NCBI RefSeq assembly: GCF_900167095.1
Contig: NZ_FUXG01000013.1
Span: 56,212-120,211 of the forward strand
Direction: 5' to 3'
DNA: 64,000 nt
Source of the DNA: Oceanospirillum multiglobuliferum
GTDB taxonomy: Bacteria; Pseudomonadota; Gammaproteobacteria; Pseudomonadales; Halomonadaceae
The translations under genes were made by a program, and so were the position numbers. The notes beneath the pieces were generated by a model that saw only the letters and a program-made list of their open reading frames with translations, made no database searches and was not told the origin of the DNA. Of this stretch, positions 17,851 through 26,995 are shown one piece after another; positions within the stretch are counted from its first letter, which is position 1; the number at the start of each line of letters is the position of its first letter.

Positions 17851-19263
17851 TTATTTATTGATGTTAATGGTTTGCGACTGGGTGTATTCCAATAAACCAG
17901 CCAAACCAAACTCAACCCCAAAGCCCGACATTTTGCAGCCACCAAAAGGGGCGTGTGGTAGTACTTCTGCATGGCCATTTACCCAAGCTGTGCCGCACTC
18001 TAAACGCTGTGCAATTTGCTGAGCCTGCTCTAGATTACTAGACCAAACGGATCCACCTAAGCCTTCAGCGCTGGCATTGGCACGGTCGATCACATCTTCA
18101 ATATCACTATAACGAATCACGGGTAGAACAGGGCCAAACTGTTCTTCATCCACCAAACGCACACCATCGCTGATTTCAGACACAATGGTGGGCGGATAGA
18201 AATAACCATTGCCTTCTACCGCTTTACCGCCACAGAGTACTTTTGCACCCTGTTCACGGGCATCGTTCACTAAAGCTTCAACATATTGCAGTTGTTTTTT
18301 ATTCTGCACAGGGCCAAAGGTAGTACCTGCCTCTAGGCCATCACCTAGTGTTTGTGCCTGTGCAATTTCGACTAGTTTTTTACAAAGACCATCATATAGG
18401 CTGTCATGCACATATAAGCGTTTCAATGCGGCACAGGTCTGTCCCATGTTTAAAAATGCAGTTTGGAAAATCGCTTCGGCAATTTTCTCTATATTCGCAT
18501 CAGGCAACACAATACCTGCATCATTACCGCCTAGCTCTAATGTTAGGCGTTTTAAGTTAGATGAGGCGTTACGCATAATTTTTTGTCCCACAGGTGTAGA
18601 GCCTGTGAAGATCACTTTACTGATACCCGTATGTTCTGTCATTAAATCACCAATGACCGAACTACCCAGAACGATATTTACAACACCAGCTGGTAGCTGT
18701 TCGTTCATCAGTTCAAAGAGTTTTAAAGTGCTTAATGGCGTTAAAGATGAAGGCTTACAGACAATGGTATTACCTGCTCGTAGGGCAGGCATGATGTGCC
18801 AAATCGCAATCATCAACGGCCAGTTCCAAGGTGTAATCGAACCCACCACACCTAGTGGCTTGTGATGTACCTCAATACGCTTGTGCTCACTGTCTTCAAC
18901 TACTTCAACAGGAATATCTAACTCTGCGGCATAACGAGTCCAAGCGACTGCACCACCTACCTCTGCTTGCGCTAGGAACATCGGTTTACCTTGTTCTTGT
19001 ACCACTAGCGTGGCCAGTGTTTCGGCGTGAGCCTCAATACTGTCAGCAATGCGGTGTAGTGCTTGTTTTCGCTCAGCATCACTACTGTATTGCCACCTTT
19101 TAAATGCAGTTTGTGCGGCTGCAACGGCATCGTTTAGTTGTTCCGCTGATGCGGCGTTACAGTTAACAATCACAGATTCTGTGGCAGGGTTTAGAACGTC
19201 AAAACCCTGCTCGGTACCGATAACTTGTCGGCCATTAATCAACATTGCAAAGTCTGCTTTCAT
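17851..19263 (-). CDS. NAD(P)-dependent aldehyde dehydrogenase
   Basis: 470 aa, a full-length ALDH-superfamily enzyme oxidising an aldehyde to the acid. Visible motifs are PWNWPL (about residue 140), the cofactor-binding FTGSTPVGQKIM, the general base Glu in TLELGGNDAG (about 243), the catalytic Cys in NMGQTCAALKR (about 277) and EEQFGPVLPVI near the C-terminus. GGGAAAA lies before the ATG. The position between gss and ggt suggests, but does not prove, a polyamine-derived aminoaldehyde as substrate. Other aldehydes remain possible. Confidence 0.88.
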   Translation of the reverse strand: MKADFAMLINGRQVIGTEQGFDVLNPATESVIVNCNAASAEQLNDAVAAAQTAFKRWQYSSDAERKQALHRIADSIEAHAETLATLVVQEQGKPMFLAQAEVGGAVAWTRYAAELDIPVEVVEDSEHKRIEVHHKPLGVVGSITPWNWPLMIAIWHIMPALRAGNTIVCKPSSLTPLSTLKLFELMNEQLPAGVVNIVLGSSVIGDLMTEHTGISKVIFTGSTPVGQKIMRNASSNLKRLTLELGGNDAGIVLPDANIEKIAEAIFQTAFLNMGQTCAALKRLYVHDSLYDGLCKKLVEIAQAQTLGDGLEAGTTFGPVQNKKQLQYVEALVNDAREQGAKVLCGGKAVEGNGYFYPPTIVSEISDGVRLVDEEQFGPVLPVIRYSDIEDVIDRANASAEGLGGSVWSSNLEQAQQIAQRLECGTAWVNGHAEVLPHAPFGGCKMSGFGVEFGLAGLLEYTQSQTININK

Positions 19264-19421
19264 TATTGTTTTCCCAAGCTTATGAATGTGCCTGATCTTT
19301 TGTTAGCTTGTGACAACTTAAGATCAATACCTACAATCCGTAGCATAAGCTTGGGATGTAAATCAGTTGCTTGTCATATGTGCAGAGTTGTACTGCTTCG
19401 TAACAGTTTGTAAAACTCGAC

Positions 19422-21183
19422 TTAATCCCCCATTGCCGTACCTTCTCGACGCGGATCAACACCGCCAATAAGAATGTTATTTTTGAACTGAATGGCATGA
19501 AGCCCAGAATTTAGCGGCTTAATTGCCACTTTAAAGCCCATTGCCTCAAGTGGGGCTTTCAATTGTTCAGCATGAGTGCCTTGTTCAAGCTCATAAGTAC
19601 TGAAGCGATTGATCAAGTGCGGCATATTGATTGCGGTTTGAATGGGCATGTCCCAATCTAAATGGGCAATTAGAGTAGAAGCCACATAACCGATGATGCT
19701 TGAACCACCGGGCGAGCCAATCGCCAAATAAGGTTTACCCTCTTTCATCACAATTGTGGGGGCCATAGAAGAGCGGGGGCGTTTGCCCGGTTCAACGCGA
19801 TTGGCAATCGGGTGGCCATCTTGGTCGCTGGCAAAAGAAAAATCGGTTAATTCGTTATTCAGCAGAAAACCGTTACTCATTACCCGTGAGCCAAAACCAT
19901 TTTCAATGGTGCTGGTCATCGAGACGATATTACCCGCTTGATCGGCAATCACCATGTGCGTTGTGGAAGGCAGTTCTATTGACTGATCATCGGCTTGGGT
20001 GACCTGTTCGGCCTTAGGCCAACGCGGTTCTCCCGCTGGCGAGGACTCTAACGCTTTGCCAACGTTGATCAGTTTAGTCCGTTGCGCCAAATACTCTGCA
20101 TCTAACAAACCTTCAGGCATCGGCACAAAGTCGGTATCCGCCATGTAGCGCCCTCGGTCTGCAAAGGCTAATCGTGAGGCATCACCAATAATTTGCCACG
20201 CTTGAGGGCTATTTGCTCCCATCGACTTGAGGTCAAAGTGGCTGACAATACCTAAAATCTGGCCTACGGTTAGCGCTCCAGAGCTTGGAGGCCCCATGCC
20301 ACAAACTTCATATTGACGATAAGGCGCACAAACGGCAGGTCGCTCTTTAATGCGGTAATTTGACAGGTCTTGCTGTGTTAATCGTCCGGGATTGTCGGCA
20401 ATGCTTTGAACTTTTTTCACAATCGCTTCACCTATAGCGCCTTCATAGAAAACATCAACCCCTTTTGAAGCAATCTGGGCAAGTGTATTGGCATGCTCAG
20501 GATTTTCGAGTTGATAGCCCTCTGGTAAAGGCTCACCTTCTGCGGTGAAGAAATAAGCACGGGTGTCGGGATTATTGGCTCAGGCGCTGTTGGTCATTTG
20601 CAATGGCTCCTGCAAGCCGTGCTGAAACCATAAAGCCGTTCTCTGCCATTGTTTGAGCGGGCTTAAGCAGCGCAGACCATGCCTGAGTGCCGTAACGACG
20701 GTGCAGGTCAGACATCAGTTTTAAAGTACCCGGCGTTCCGACAGAGCGCCCACCGACGACTGCTTCATAAAACTTTAAAGGCGCTCCTTTCTCATCTTGA
20801 AATAACGCTGGGGTTACCGCCATTGGTGCGGTTTCTCGACCATCAAATGTTGTGATCTTGTTAGACTTGGCATCAAAGTAAACGAGAAATGCGCCACCCC
20901 CAAGGCCAGAGGATTGAGGTTCGACTAACCCCAGCATCGCCTGTACCGCTACCATCGCATCAATGGCACTGCCCCCTGAAGCCAATACCTCATAGCCAAC
21001 CTTTACTGCCAAAGGATTGGCCGCCGCAACCATATAACGATGAGCTGTTAAACTTTGTTTTGCTGTGAAGCCGCTGGCGATTTCAGGGGCGACAGCATCA
21101 GTGGCCTGAGCCGCATAAAGGTTAAATGACAGAAGTGCACCAACAGCCACTAATAATGATTTTTTCAACAACATAAAAGGCAT
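19422..21183 (-). pseudogene. ggt: Gamma-glutamyltransferase, split by a single-base frameshift
   Basis: Two adjacent frames together make one full-length (about 586 aa) gamma-glutamyltransferase, an enzyme that cleaves and transfers the gamma-glutamyl group of glutathione in the periplasm. The 5' part (20572-21183) has a Sec signal (KKSLLVAVGALLSFNLYAA) and ends at TAA. The frame continues as NNPDTRAYFFTAEGEPLPEG into the 3' part (ATG-opened from 20420). The 3' part holds the autoprocessing Thr in PSTTHMVIADQAGN and the GSPGGSSI motif. One surplus base near 20578-20585 (GCCAAT instead of GCAAT) explains the break. The likely start is ATG 21174 after AAGGA. Nothing else is decayed, so this is a recent mutation or a sequencing error. 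Confidence 0.85.
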
Positions 21184-21275
21184 CCTTTTTTGTTCTAATT
21201 AAGAGACAAATAGAAGTGGCACTTGCTGAGTACTGATTAACCTGTGCTTGAATAAGCACCTATCATGCAAAACGC

Positions 21276-22241
21276 TCAAACTCTAAATGTTTGTCGCCAT
21301 ACGGTGGGCGATACGCCAAACACCTGACGAAAGTGCTGACGCATCGACACAACTGAGCCAAATCCTGCATGGCTGGCAATACTTTCAATGGGTTGGTCGG
21401 TGCGCTCTAGTAGCTGCTGGCATAACCCCAAACGCTGATGCAGTAACCAATTACCAAAAGTGGTGCCCGTAGCCGCACGAAAGTGCCGTGTGAAGGTGCG
21501 ACGGCTCATCAAGGCTTTGTTTGCTAAATAATCAATACTATATTCGGCACTGAGATCCGACCGTACCCAAGCTAACAATGCATTTAGGCGATTGTCTTGT
21601 GCGTTAGTAGGTAGTGGGCGATCAATATATTGTCTTTGACCACCTTGGCGATGTGGGGGAACAACCAAGCGACGTGCTACACGGTTGGCTCGGTCGGCAC
21701 CCAGTTGTTGGCGTAGCATCTGCAAGCAGCAATCAATACCTGCGGCGGTGCCAGCAGAGGTCATAATACCTTGGTATTCAACATATAAAATATCGGCATT
21801 CAGTTGTACCTCAGGATAACGCACAGAAAAATCATCGGCATAAGCCCAGTGTGTTGTAGCTTTCCTTCCCGTCAATAATCCTGCTTCAGCCAATACATAA
21901 GCCCCTAAGCATAAACCTACAATGGTGGCACCCCGTTGATACGCTTTGTTTAAGGCCGCTAGCAATGCTTCGGGTGGGCGTTCATTTGGATTACGCCAGC
22001 TGGGCACAATAATGATCTGCGCCTGTTTTAATGGCTGTAAATCATATTGTAAAACAAGACTGTAACCTGCACTGGTGGTTAAACATAAGTCGTTGTCGGC
22101 AGAGCAAACTTTCAGTGCAAAAACAGGCTCTCCCTGTAAAGCCTCACCAAACACCACCGAGGGTACAGATAGATGAAAAGGGCTGATCTGATTAAAAGCC
22201 ACCACTGCAATTTGAATAAGATCAGTATCGGGTAGAGACAA
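21276..22241 (-). CDS. GlxA-type transcriptional regulator (DJ-1/PfpI domain + AraC HTH)
   Basis: 321 aa. The N-terminal class I glutamine amidotransferase-like domain (about residues 8-195) contains GATIVGLCLGAYVLAEAGLL, with Cys at the nucleophile elbow, then GIMTSAGTAAGIDCCL. The C-terminal AraC/XylS DNA-binding domain (about 215-318) has two HTHs, including MSRRTFTRHFRAATG and GFGSVVSMRQHFRQVFGVSP. The start is TTG with GGAG 8 bases upstream. It is divergent from the isochorismatase-like gene and probably regulates it, as is common for such pairs (inference). Confidence 0.9.
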   Translation of the reverse strand: MSLPDTDLIQIAVVAFNQISPFHLSVPSVVFGEALQGEPVFALKVCSADNDLCLTTSAGYSLVLQYDLQPLKQAQIIIVPSWRNPNERPPEALLAALNKAYQRGATIVGLCLGAYVLAEAGLLTGRKATTHWAYADDFSVRYPEVQLNADILYVEYQGIMTSAGTAAGIDCCLQMLRQQLGADRANRVARRLVVPPHRQGGQRQYIDRPLPTNAQDNRLNALLAWVRSDLSAEYSIDYLANKALMSRRTFTRHFRAATGTTFGNWLLHQRLGLCQQLLERTDQPIESIASHAGFGSVVSMRQHFRQVFGVSPTVWRQTFRV

Positions 22242-22386
22242 AATAAGTACTCCGAAACAGAGGTCGATATTGACCCAATATAAGCGCTATCTGTCTATTA
22301 GGCCACTCACCCTAGTATTGATGCTCAAGTCACAATGATGACTTAAGGTTGTTTAACGACATTTCAAATTACAGAAGGAGTTCATC

Positions 22387-22917
22387 ATGTCACAAGCTGA
22401 AAACACGGCACTGGTCATTATTGATATTCAAAATGACTACTTCCCAGATGGGCGCTATCCGTTATGGAATACTGAGACGGTACTCAACAATATCGAGGTG
22501 GCCGTTCAACAGGCTCAGGCGAAAGGGATGCCCGTAGTATTGATTCAACACATTGCGCGGCCAGCGGTGGGTTTAGCACCATTTTTTAATGCTGAAACTG
22601 AAGGTGTTAAGCTTCACGCCAATCTATTGGCAGAAGCTCCCAATGCCCCCGTTGTAATTAAATCTTATGCCGATAGCTTTTTAGACACAGAGTTAACAGA
22701 AGTGTTAACCAAATTAGCGGTTTCTAAGCTATTAATTTGCGGCATGATGACGCAAAACTGCGTGACCCATACCGCAATTTCACCTGCTGCGGCACCTTAT
22801 CAGGTCAGTATTTTGTCAGATTGCTGTACCAGCGTAGACAATATGATTCATCAAATTGCGCTGAATGGTGTGGCTCCACGGGTGCCATTGGTAAAACTTG
22901 AAGACGTGTTTTCTTGA
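22387..22917 (+). CDS. Isochorismatase-family cysteine hydrolase
   Basis: 176 aa. The catalytic triad of the family is visible: Asp in ALVIIDIQNDYF, Lys in VVIKSYADSF and Cys in GMMTQNCVTHTA. Family members hydrolyse isochorismate, nicotinamide, N-carbamoyl compounds and similar substrates; this one cannot be narrowed down. An excellent SD (AGAAGGAG) precedes the ATG. It is divergently transcribed from the GlxA-type regulator, 145 bp away. Confidence 0.9.
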   Translation: MSQAENTALVIIDIQNDYFPDGRYPLWNTETVLNNIEVAVQQAQAKGMPVVLIQHIARPAVGLAPFFNAETEGVKLHANLLAEAPNAPVVIKSYADSFLDTELTEVLTKLAVSKLLICGMMTQNCVTHTAISPAAAPYQVSILSDCCTSVDNMIHQIALNGVAPRVPLVKLEDVFS

Positions 22918-22986
22918 TCAGCTAGGCAAATGCCTTGTTGTCCCCGCCTTTGCCAGTGCTTTGGCACTGCTCAGGAGGGGAGGATG

Positions 22987-23289
22987 TCAAACAGACATAG
23001 GGATGCGTGCAAGGTAGGGTGTGTCGTAAGTGGTAACACGTCCAATCACCTCATCATGAGCGACATGTTGAATTAAAACCGCCTGCGTAACACCTGCTTG
23101 AGCCAAAGCCTGACGGGCTTGGTCTAAGCTTCTGAAAATCAATGGACGATTACGCCAATTAGTCAGCTTATGCTCGTCACCTTGAGTTTTGATTCGAATG
23201 CCGTACTGGCTATGGGTGGCATGAGTAACAATTTCCACCTCAACCTCAGTATCACTATGGATCAGATTTTTAAGTTCTTTAATCTTCAT
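22987..23289 (-). CDS. DUF6482-like small protein
   Basis: A 100-aa protein with an N-terminal acidic beta-hairpin region (SDTEVEVEIVTH), a middle RSLDQARQALAQAG helix and VLIQHVAHDEVIGR near the end. It resembles the small gammaproteobacterial DUF6482 group, whose function is unknown. AGGAGT lies before the ATG. Its 3' end and upstream region recur, with the middle deleted, at 59168-59288. Confidence 0.7.
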   Translation of the reverse strand: MKIKELKNLIHSDTEVEVEIVTHATHSQYGIRIKTQGDEHKLTNWRNRPLIFRSLDQARQALAQAGVTQAVLIQHVAHDEVIGRVTTYDTPYLARIPMSV

Positions 23290-23380
23290 TATTAGACTCC
23301 TTCAGTTTAATCATAGTCCTATTTTGCTTTGTTATACGTTGGATAAGACCATTTGGACTAAAGAGAAGTTCAGGGCTTTG
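23019..23380. repeat. Dispersed repeat, copy A (two blocks)
   Basis: Blocks 23019-23076 and 23306-23380 match 59168-59220 and 59217-59288 closely (for example TTGGATAAGACCATTTGGA in both). Copy A holds the DUF6482-like gene between the blocks. Copy B has lost about 230 bp. The second block includes an ORF-like stretch (LDKTIWTKEKFRALQ) that diverges downstream. Confidence 0.75.
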
Positions 23381-23418
23381 CAAGATCAATCACAAAAAAC
23401 TCATTTTGACATGTCTGT

Positions 23419-23604
23419 CGGCGTGTTTATAAAGACCCCATGCCCCATGAAAAAGCGATCTCGATTATAGAAGAGTGTCAAGGTACTCATCTTGCCTCTG
23501 CCATAGTTGATCACTTTTTATCCATACACGATACTTTACAGTCTATTGCCTCTTGTTTTGCTGTTGTAGCGCCGCGTGATTTTTACGAATCATCGGCGCG
23601 ATAA
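23419..23604 (+). pseudogene. Remnant of an HD-GYP domain gene (3' end)
   Basis: An open stretch without start codon reads RRVYKDPMPHEKAISIIEE, then QGTHLASAIVDHFLSI, ending at TAA 23602. This is the C-terminal end of an HD-GYP cyclic-di-GMP phosphodiesterase domain, normally RVYKxxMPHExAxxII...GTHFDPxIVDAF. Everything upstream, including the catalytic HD and GYP motifs, is missing, and a stop precedes the fragment. It is a deletion relic. Confidence 0.72.
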
Positions 23605-23678
23605 ATGATCTTCAGATGCCTTCCGATATACAAAACAACGTTTCAGTTATTTTGCTGGCATTCCGGCTACAACTTGGA

Positions 23679-23801
23679 CTATCCCCATCCTCCATGTACA
23701 CCAATAATTTGCACGCTATAGGGCAGAGCCAGTACAACGAGTGCCGTAGAGAGTAATAGGGACAGGACAACAGCAGTTGCCAGAAAAATGATGATCTTCA
23801 T
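23679..23801 (-). CDS. Small single-span membrane protein (40 aa)
   Basis: The ORF begins MKIIIFLATAVVLSLLL and has one hydrophobic helix covering about residues 3-28 and a short Gly-rich tail (HGGWG). A perfect AGGAGG lies 6 bases before the ATG, strong support for translation. It sits between the HD-GYP relic and the last prophage gene, so it could be host or phage. Function unknown. Confidence 0.6.
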   Translation of the reverse strand: MKIIIFLATAVVLSLLLSTALVVLALPYSVQIIGVHGGWG

Positions 23802-23889
23802 GCTCGACCTCCTCAGAAACGATTTAACTGAGAAAATACCAGAGTCGATCAGCTGAACGGTTGAGATGGAATTTTATTGTGATTTCGGT

Positions 23890-24438
23890 TTATTTGTTTA
23901 TGTTCGCGTCGTGCTCACCAGGGTAGAGGGTTTCGATTAGCATTGCTCTGGATGCAATATCAGACTCAGCTTTCAGTGCCAGCTCTTTTAATTTTAACAA
24001 CCGATTTACAGTCTCTCGTTCTTTCAGATAGCGCTCTGGACTCATTAAGGAGTATTCCGCCCAATGGTGGTTCCAGTGATCAAAGCGCATTTCTTTTAGG
24101 AACATCGCGGCCAAACGCCAATCCTCAAAACCAGGGTTGTTTCTTACAGATCTTCCTTCAACAAGAACTTTGTGTTCAGGTGTAAAACAGACAACCCCGC
24201 GATTTCTAATCTCTTCATTATTGGCCAACTCATTCCGAACCAGTATTCCAATCGACTTTATTCTATGCTGCTTATCTCTCCATGGTAGAAACAAAGCAAC
24301 ACCTACAGCCCCAACAGTTCCCAGTGCTGCAATCACAGCCCATGACAAATGGCCTGCAAGCGTGAGCCCTGCTAGAAAGCTGATCAGCATTAAAACGATA
24401 CTGGACAAGCAATGATCAACATTACGCAGATTATCCAT
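23890..24438 (-). CDS. Prophage right-end membrane protein, unknown function
   Basis: About 182 aa from ATG 24438, which overlaps the previous stop (ATGGATAA) and has GGAGA just upstream. The longer frame from 24582 overlaps the neighbour and is less likely. There are two membrane helices near residues 12-55 (SSIVLMLISFLAGLTLAG; SWAVIAALGTVGAVGVALF), then a charged soluble domain with a helical tail. Its place after the tail-fibre genes is where Mu-like phages carry accessory (moron) genes. No family recognised. Confidence 0.65.
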   Translation of the reverse strand: MDNLRNVDHCLSSIVLMLISFLAGLTLAGHLSWAVIAALGTVGAVGVALFLPWRDKQHRIKSIGILVRNELANNEEIRNRGVVCFTPEHKVLVEGRSVRNNPGFEDWRLAAMFLKEMRFDHWNHHWAEYSLMSPERYLKERETVNRLLKLKELALKAESDIASRAMLIETLYPGEHDANINK

Positions 24439-24709
24439 TTTTTTGAGTCTCTCCATTGATTTGAATGCGTAGTTTAGCCCGCTCCAAATCCGCTTGATAT
24501 GCTTTTTTGCAGTGGTCTTCTTCCCAAGGACTGAACAGACAATCCACAAACTTACGCATCTGCGACCAACCCTTGTGACCACTCAGAACCCCCTGACGGT
24601 AAGATCGGCCTGAGGTGGATTCATCTGGGGTTCCGCCAAGTAGGATTGTATTGAGCGCCTGACTGGCTAAATCGCCAACACGGACCAAGTAGGGGCGGTT
24701 ATCTATCAC
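24431..24709 (-). CDS. Conserved small phage protein
   Basis: 92 aa from a GTG that overlaps the upstream TGA (GTGA). Features are LASQALNTILLGGTPDEST, a Trp-containing middle (GHKGWSQMRKFVDCLF) and HCKKAYQADLERAKL. It resembles small proteins found next to tail fibre genes in many gammaproteobacterial prophages. Function unknown. Confidence 0.65.
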   Translation of the reverse strand: MIDNRPYLVRVGDLASQALNTILLGGTPDESTSGRSYRQGVLSGHKGWSQMRKFVDCLFSPWEEDHCKKAYQADLERAKLRIQINGETQKNG

Positions 24710-25155
24710 AGTTTCGCTCCTTTGATAAAAAGTTGATCAAGCTGGTCATCGGTTAGACCCAGCGCATCGGCAATCGCCAGTAACTGCGGATGGGTGCGCT
24801 CAAACTCCATACGGTTATCCCAGTCGTTTTGAGCCAGTGCCCGTTGCAGCGGGTCTTCGATTGCATCCAGTGCGGGTTGTACATGATCAATCAAACCAGC
24901 CAAAATCAAAGCACCGCGAGCTTGCGCACGGGAGAGTTTTTGCGGGATAGGCTCCGGCTGAAACTCAGGCTCGACATAATCTGCAACACTGCCTGACTCT
25001 ATAATCGCGGTAAAAACATCACGACCATGCTGCTCAGAATCATTGTATGACGCAGTGAACGGCAGCCAACCACCGCTGCTGATCTGAATCTCACAGTTGA
25101 TTGCTGTTTGCGCGGCATTCGCAAACTCAGCATTTTTGATGCCTGTAATCTGCAT
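24706..25155 (-). CDS. Tail-fibre-associated / tail assembly protein
   Basis: 149 aa. The N-terminal half is beta-rich (AINCEIQISSGGWLPFTAS). The C-terminal half (SRAQARGALILAGLIDHVQP ... FERTHPQLLAIADALGL) resembles the C-terminal helical domain of small proteins encoded right after phage tail fibres. It overlaps the fibre gene stop (TAATG). A fibre chaperone or spike accessory role is an inference. Confidence 0.65.
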   Translation of the reverse strand: MQITGIKNAEFANAAQTAINCEIQISSGGWLPFTASYNDSEQHGRDVFTAIIESGSVADYVEPEFQPEPIPQKLSRAQARGALILAGLIDHVQPALDAIEDPLQRALAQNDWDNRMEFERTHPQLLAIADALGLTDDQLDQLFIKGAKL

Positions 25156-26102
25156 TATGCGACCCTCAAAAATAATGTAACGTGTCCGTACACGTTAGAA
25201 ACTGTTTCACCCATTGCCCGCCAAGTACCAGCCAAAGAAGGATTGCTAGGTCCAACCCCTCCACGGGTAAAATAAATATATTGAGTCGATGGATAGGCGC
25301 TTGTGCCACTATTAATATCAGCATACTGCGCAGAAAAACCTGCTGCGAGCAGCTGACTACCTGAGTAAAGCGCACCCCGATTCACGGTAACTGAGCACTG
25401 AGCAAAAACATAAGTACCAACTGCACCAAAAGCTGCTGTAGCATACTGTGACAGCACCTCCGCAGCAGTAGTCGCTATTGCAATGTTTCCACTACCCAAA
25501 ATGCTCTGGCCGTTAACTGTTTTAATGTTGGAGCCGCTGACGAGCTGTTGCTGCTTACCATTCAAAGCCTGTTTATCAGCAGCGCTCATCAATCCTGCCT
25601 GCGTCGTCGTTGCCGCTGGCACTGCAACATCATCACCTGTGCTGCTATGGATCGTCAGGGTATCTGCTGTGCGGGTTTGACTCAGATGAGTTGGCCCTGC
25701 TTCAATGGCCGATTGTGCCGCTTCCTGAGCTTTATCGGTGGCTACCTGTGCGGCTTGTTCCGCTGCTTGGCGCTCTTCTGCCGCGGCGATCAGGTGTTGA
25801 CTGGCCGTCATTGCCGCTTGTTCAGCAGCATTGGCATCCTGACTGGTTTGCATCGCAATCTGCTGTATCGCATGTAGATCGCTTGCAGTTTGACTTACGG
25901 CTTGCTCAGCAGATAGACGATATTGAAGAACGGCCTGTGCGACGGGGTTCAGAACCCCAATTACTGTATTCAGATCCTGCATCAGCCCGTATTGAGAATA
26001 CAGGTACGCTTCTGCCTCCTGATCAAATGTCGTCGGGCGACCCAATGATGGTGGCTGTGTGATATTTTGCAGCGTAGGAATAGTGGGTAATACGTCACTC
26101 AT
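25155..26102 (-). CDS. Phage tail fibre protein
   Basis: 315 aa. An Ala/Gln-rich coiled coil spans about residues 60-140 (repeats such as AAEERQAAEQAAQVATDKAQ). Then come a TTQAGLMSAADKQALNGKQQ segment typical of fibre stalks, GSNIKTVNGQSILGSGNIA, and a C-terminal globular domain ending in YGHVTLFLRVA. This order suggests a trimeric receptor-binding fibre. Start and stop overlap those of its neighbours. Confidence 0.8.
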   Translation of the reverse strand: MSDVLPTIPTLQNITQPPSLGRPTTFDQEAEAYLYSQYGLMQDLNTVIGVLNPVAQAVLQYRLSAEQAVSQTASDLHAIQQIAMQTSQDANAAEQAAMTASQHLIAAAEERQAAEQAAQVATDKAQEAAQSAIEAGPTHLSQTRTADTLTIHSSTGDDVAVPAATTTQAGLMSAADKQALNGKQQQLVSGSNIKTVNGQSILGSGNIAIATTAAEVLSQYATAAFGAVGTYVFAQCSVTVNRGALYSGSQLLAAGFSAQYADINSGTSAYPSTQYIYFTRGGVGPSNPSLAGTWRAMGETVSNVYGHVTLFLRVA

Positions 26103-26995
26103 TACACGAGACCTTCTACTTCAATGGACATTTTTGATAGCACGGTTCCTGAGCGTGAGATACGCCATTTGCCGTAACCGTACACGATATAAGCGCTGTG
26201 GTGCTGGATACCTAACCAAACCAGCGGGGTGTCCTTCAGCTTAACCAGCCAGGCATAGATAAAGTCGAGCCGATCCGTATCGATATAGACCTCCGTGGAG
26301 ATCTCCTTGGCGTAGTTGCGCGCCTGTTGGCTGAGACGTCCCCATTGGTCGATTTCACGGAGGGAGTAATCCTCAATACCGGTTTCCGCATCGTTTTCGG
26401 TATCACCGATATTCAACAGCAGCCCAGGGCGACACACCCCACACTCTGCTGGGCCGCCGGTATTGATGATGGTGATATGCAGTACCGCATTCAGATACTT
26501 CGGTAGATCGATCACGGCGGTATCCACCATGCCCTGCACAATGTAAAAGTCTTGCTGATAGAGAGGTTCTGTAAAAAAGCCCAGCCAAGTACCGCTCGAC
26601 TGACGGTTAACCAAGTTGGCTGACGCTGAAAACTCCTCAACTTCATCAACGACTAAACGCACTTCGATAGAGGTGGCACGCAAACCTAATAAAGCAACTG
26701 CATCGATACGACCTGCCGTAATCGACAGCTCAATCACACCACTGGGGGCGATGGTTTTAGTATTCACCTCTTCATCGAGCATTGCGAAGCGATTGGTCGG
26801 CCCAATGCGCTGCCATCGGGTATCGGTTTGGCTGGGCGGGGTATCGGTGGTATGAGCGGTTAAGACCTCCCACACGGCATCCTCATGTGTCACAAATGCA
26901 CCTGCCGAGACAGGTTGATCGTCATCCCATTCAGGATATTCCAGTGGGATATTGGACTGATACGACAACAGACCAGCAGGGCGGATCACATCCAT
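26102..26995 (-). CDS. Phage distal tail protein
   Basis: 297 aa, encoded directly after the tape measure and before the fibre. The N-terminus has a small domain with AGAFVTHEDAVWEVLTAHT, like chitin-binding/carbohydrate-binding modules of tail proteins. The rest is beta-rich (IAPSGVIELSITAGRIDAVAL; STEVYIDTDRLDFIYAWL). Position implies a tail tip or hub component. The exact function is not recognised. Confidence 0.65.
   Translation of the reverse strand: MDVIRPAGLLSYQSNIPLEYPEWDDDQPVSAGAFVTHEDAVWEVLTAHTTDTPPSQTDTRWQRIGPTNRFAMLDEEVNTKTIAPSGVIELSITAGRIDAVALLGLRATSIEVRLVVDEVEEFSASANLVNRQSSGTWLGFFTEPLYQQDFYIVQGMVDTAVIDLPKYLNAVLHITIINTGGPAECGVCRPGLLLNIGDTENDAETGIEDYSLREIDQWGRLSQQARNYAKEISTEVYIDTDRLDFIYAWLVKLKDTPLVWLGIQHHSAYIVYGYGKWRISRSGTVLSKMSIEVEGLV

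Noticed and set aside
18209..18865. 218-aa plus-strand ORF inside the aldehyde dehydrogenase gene
   Set aside because: Low-complexity Ser/Pro/Ala shadow of a clear ALDH on the other strand.
22945..22975. Hairpin CAGTGC-TTTG-GCACTG after the isochorismatase gene
   Set aside because: Short stem with no T-run on either side; not called a terminator.
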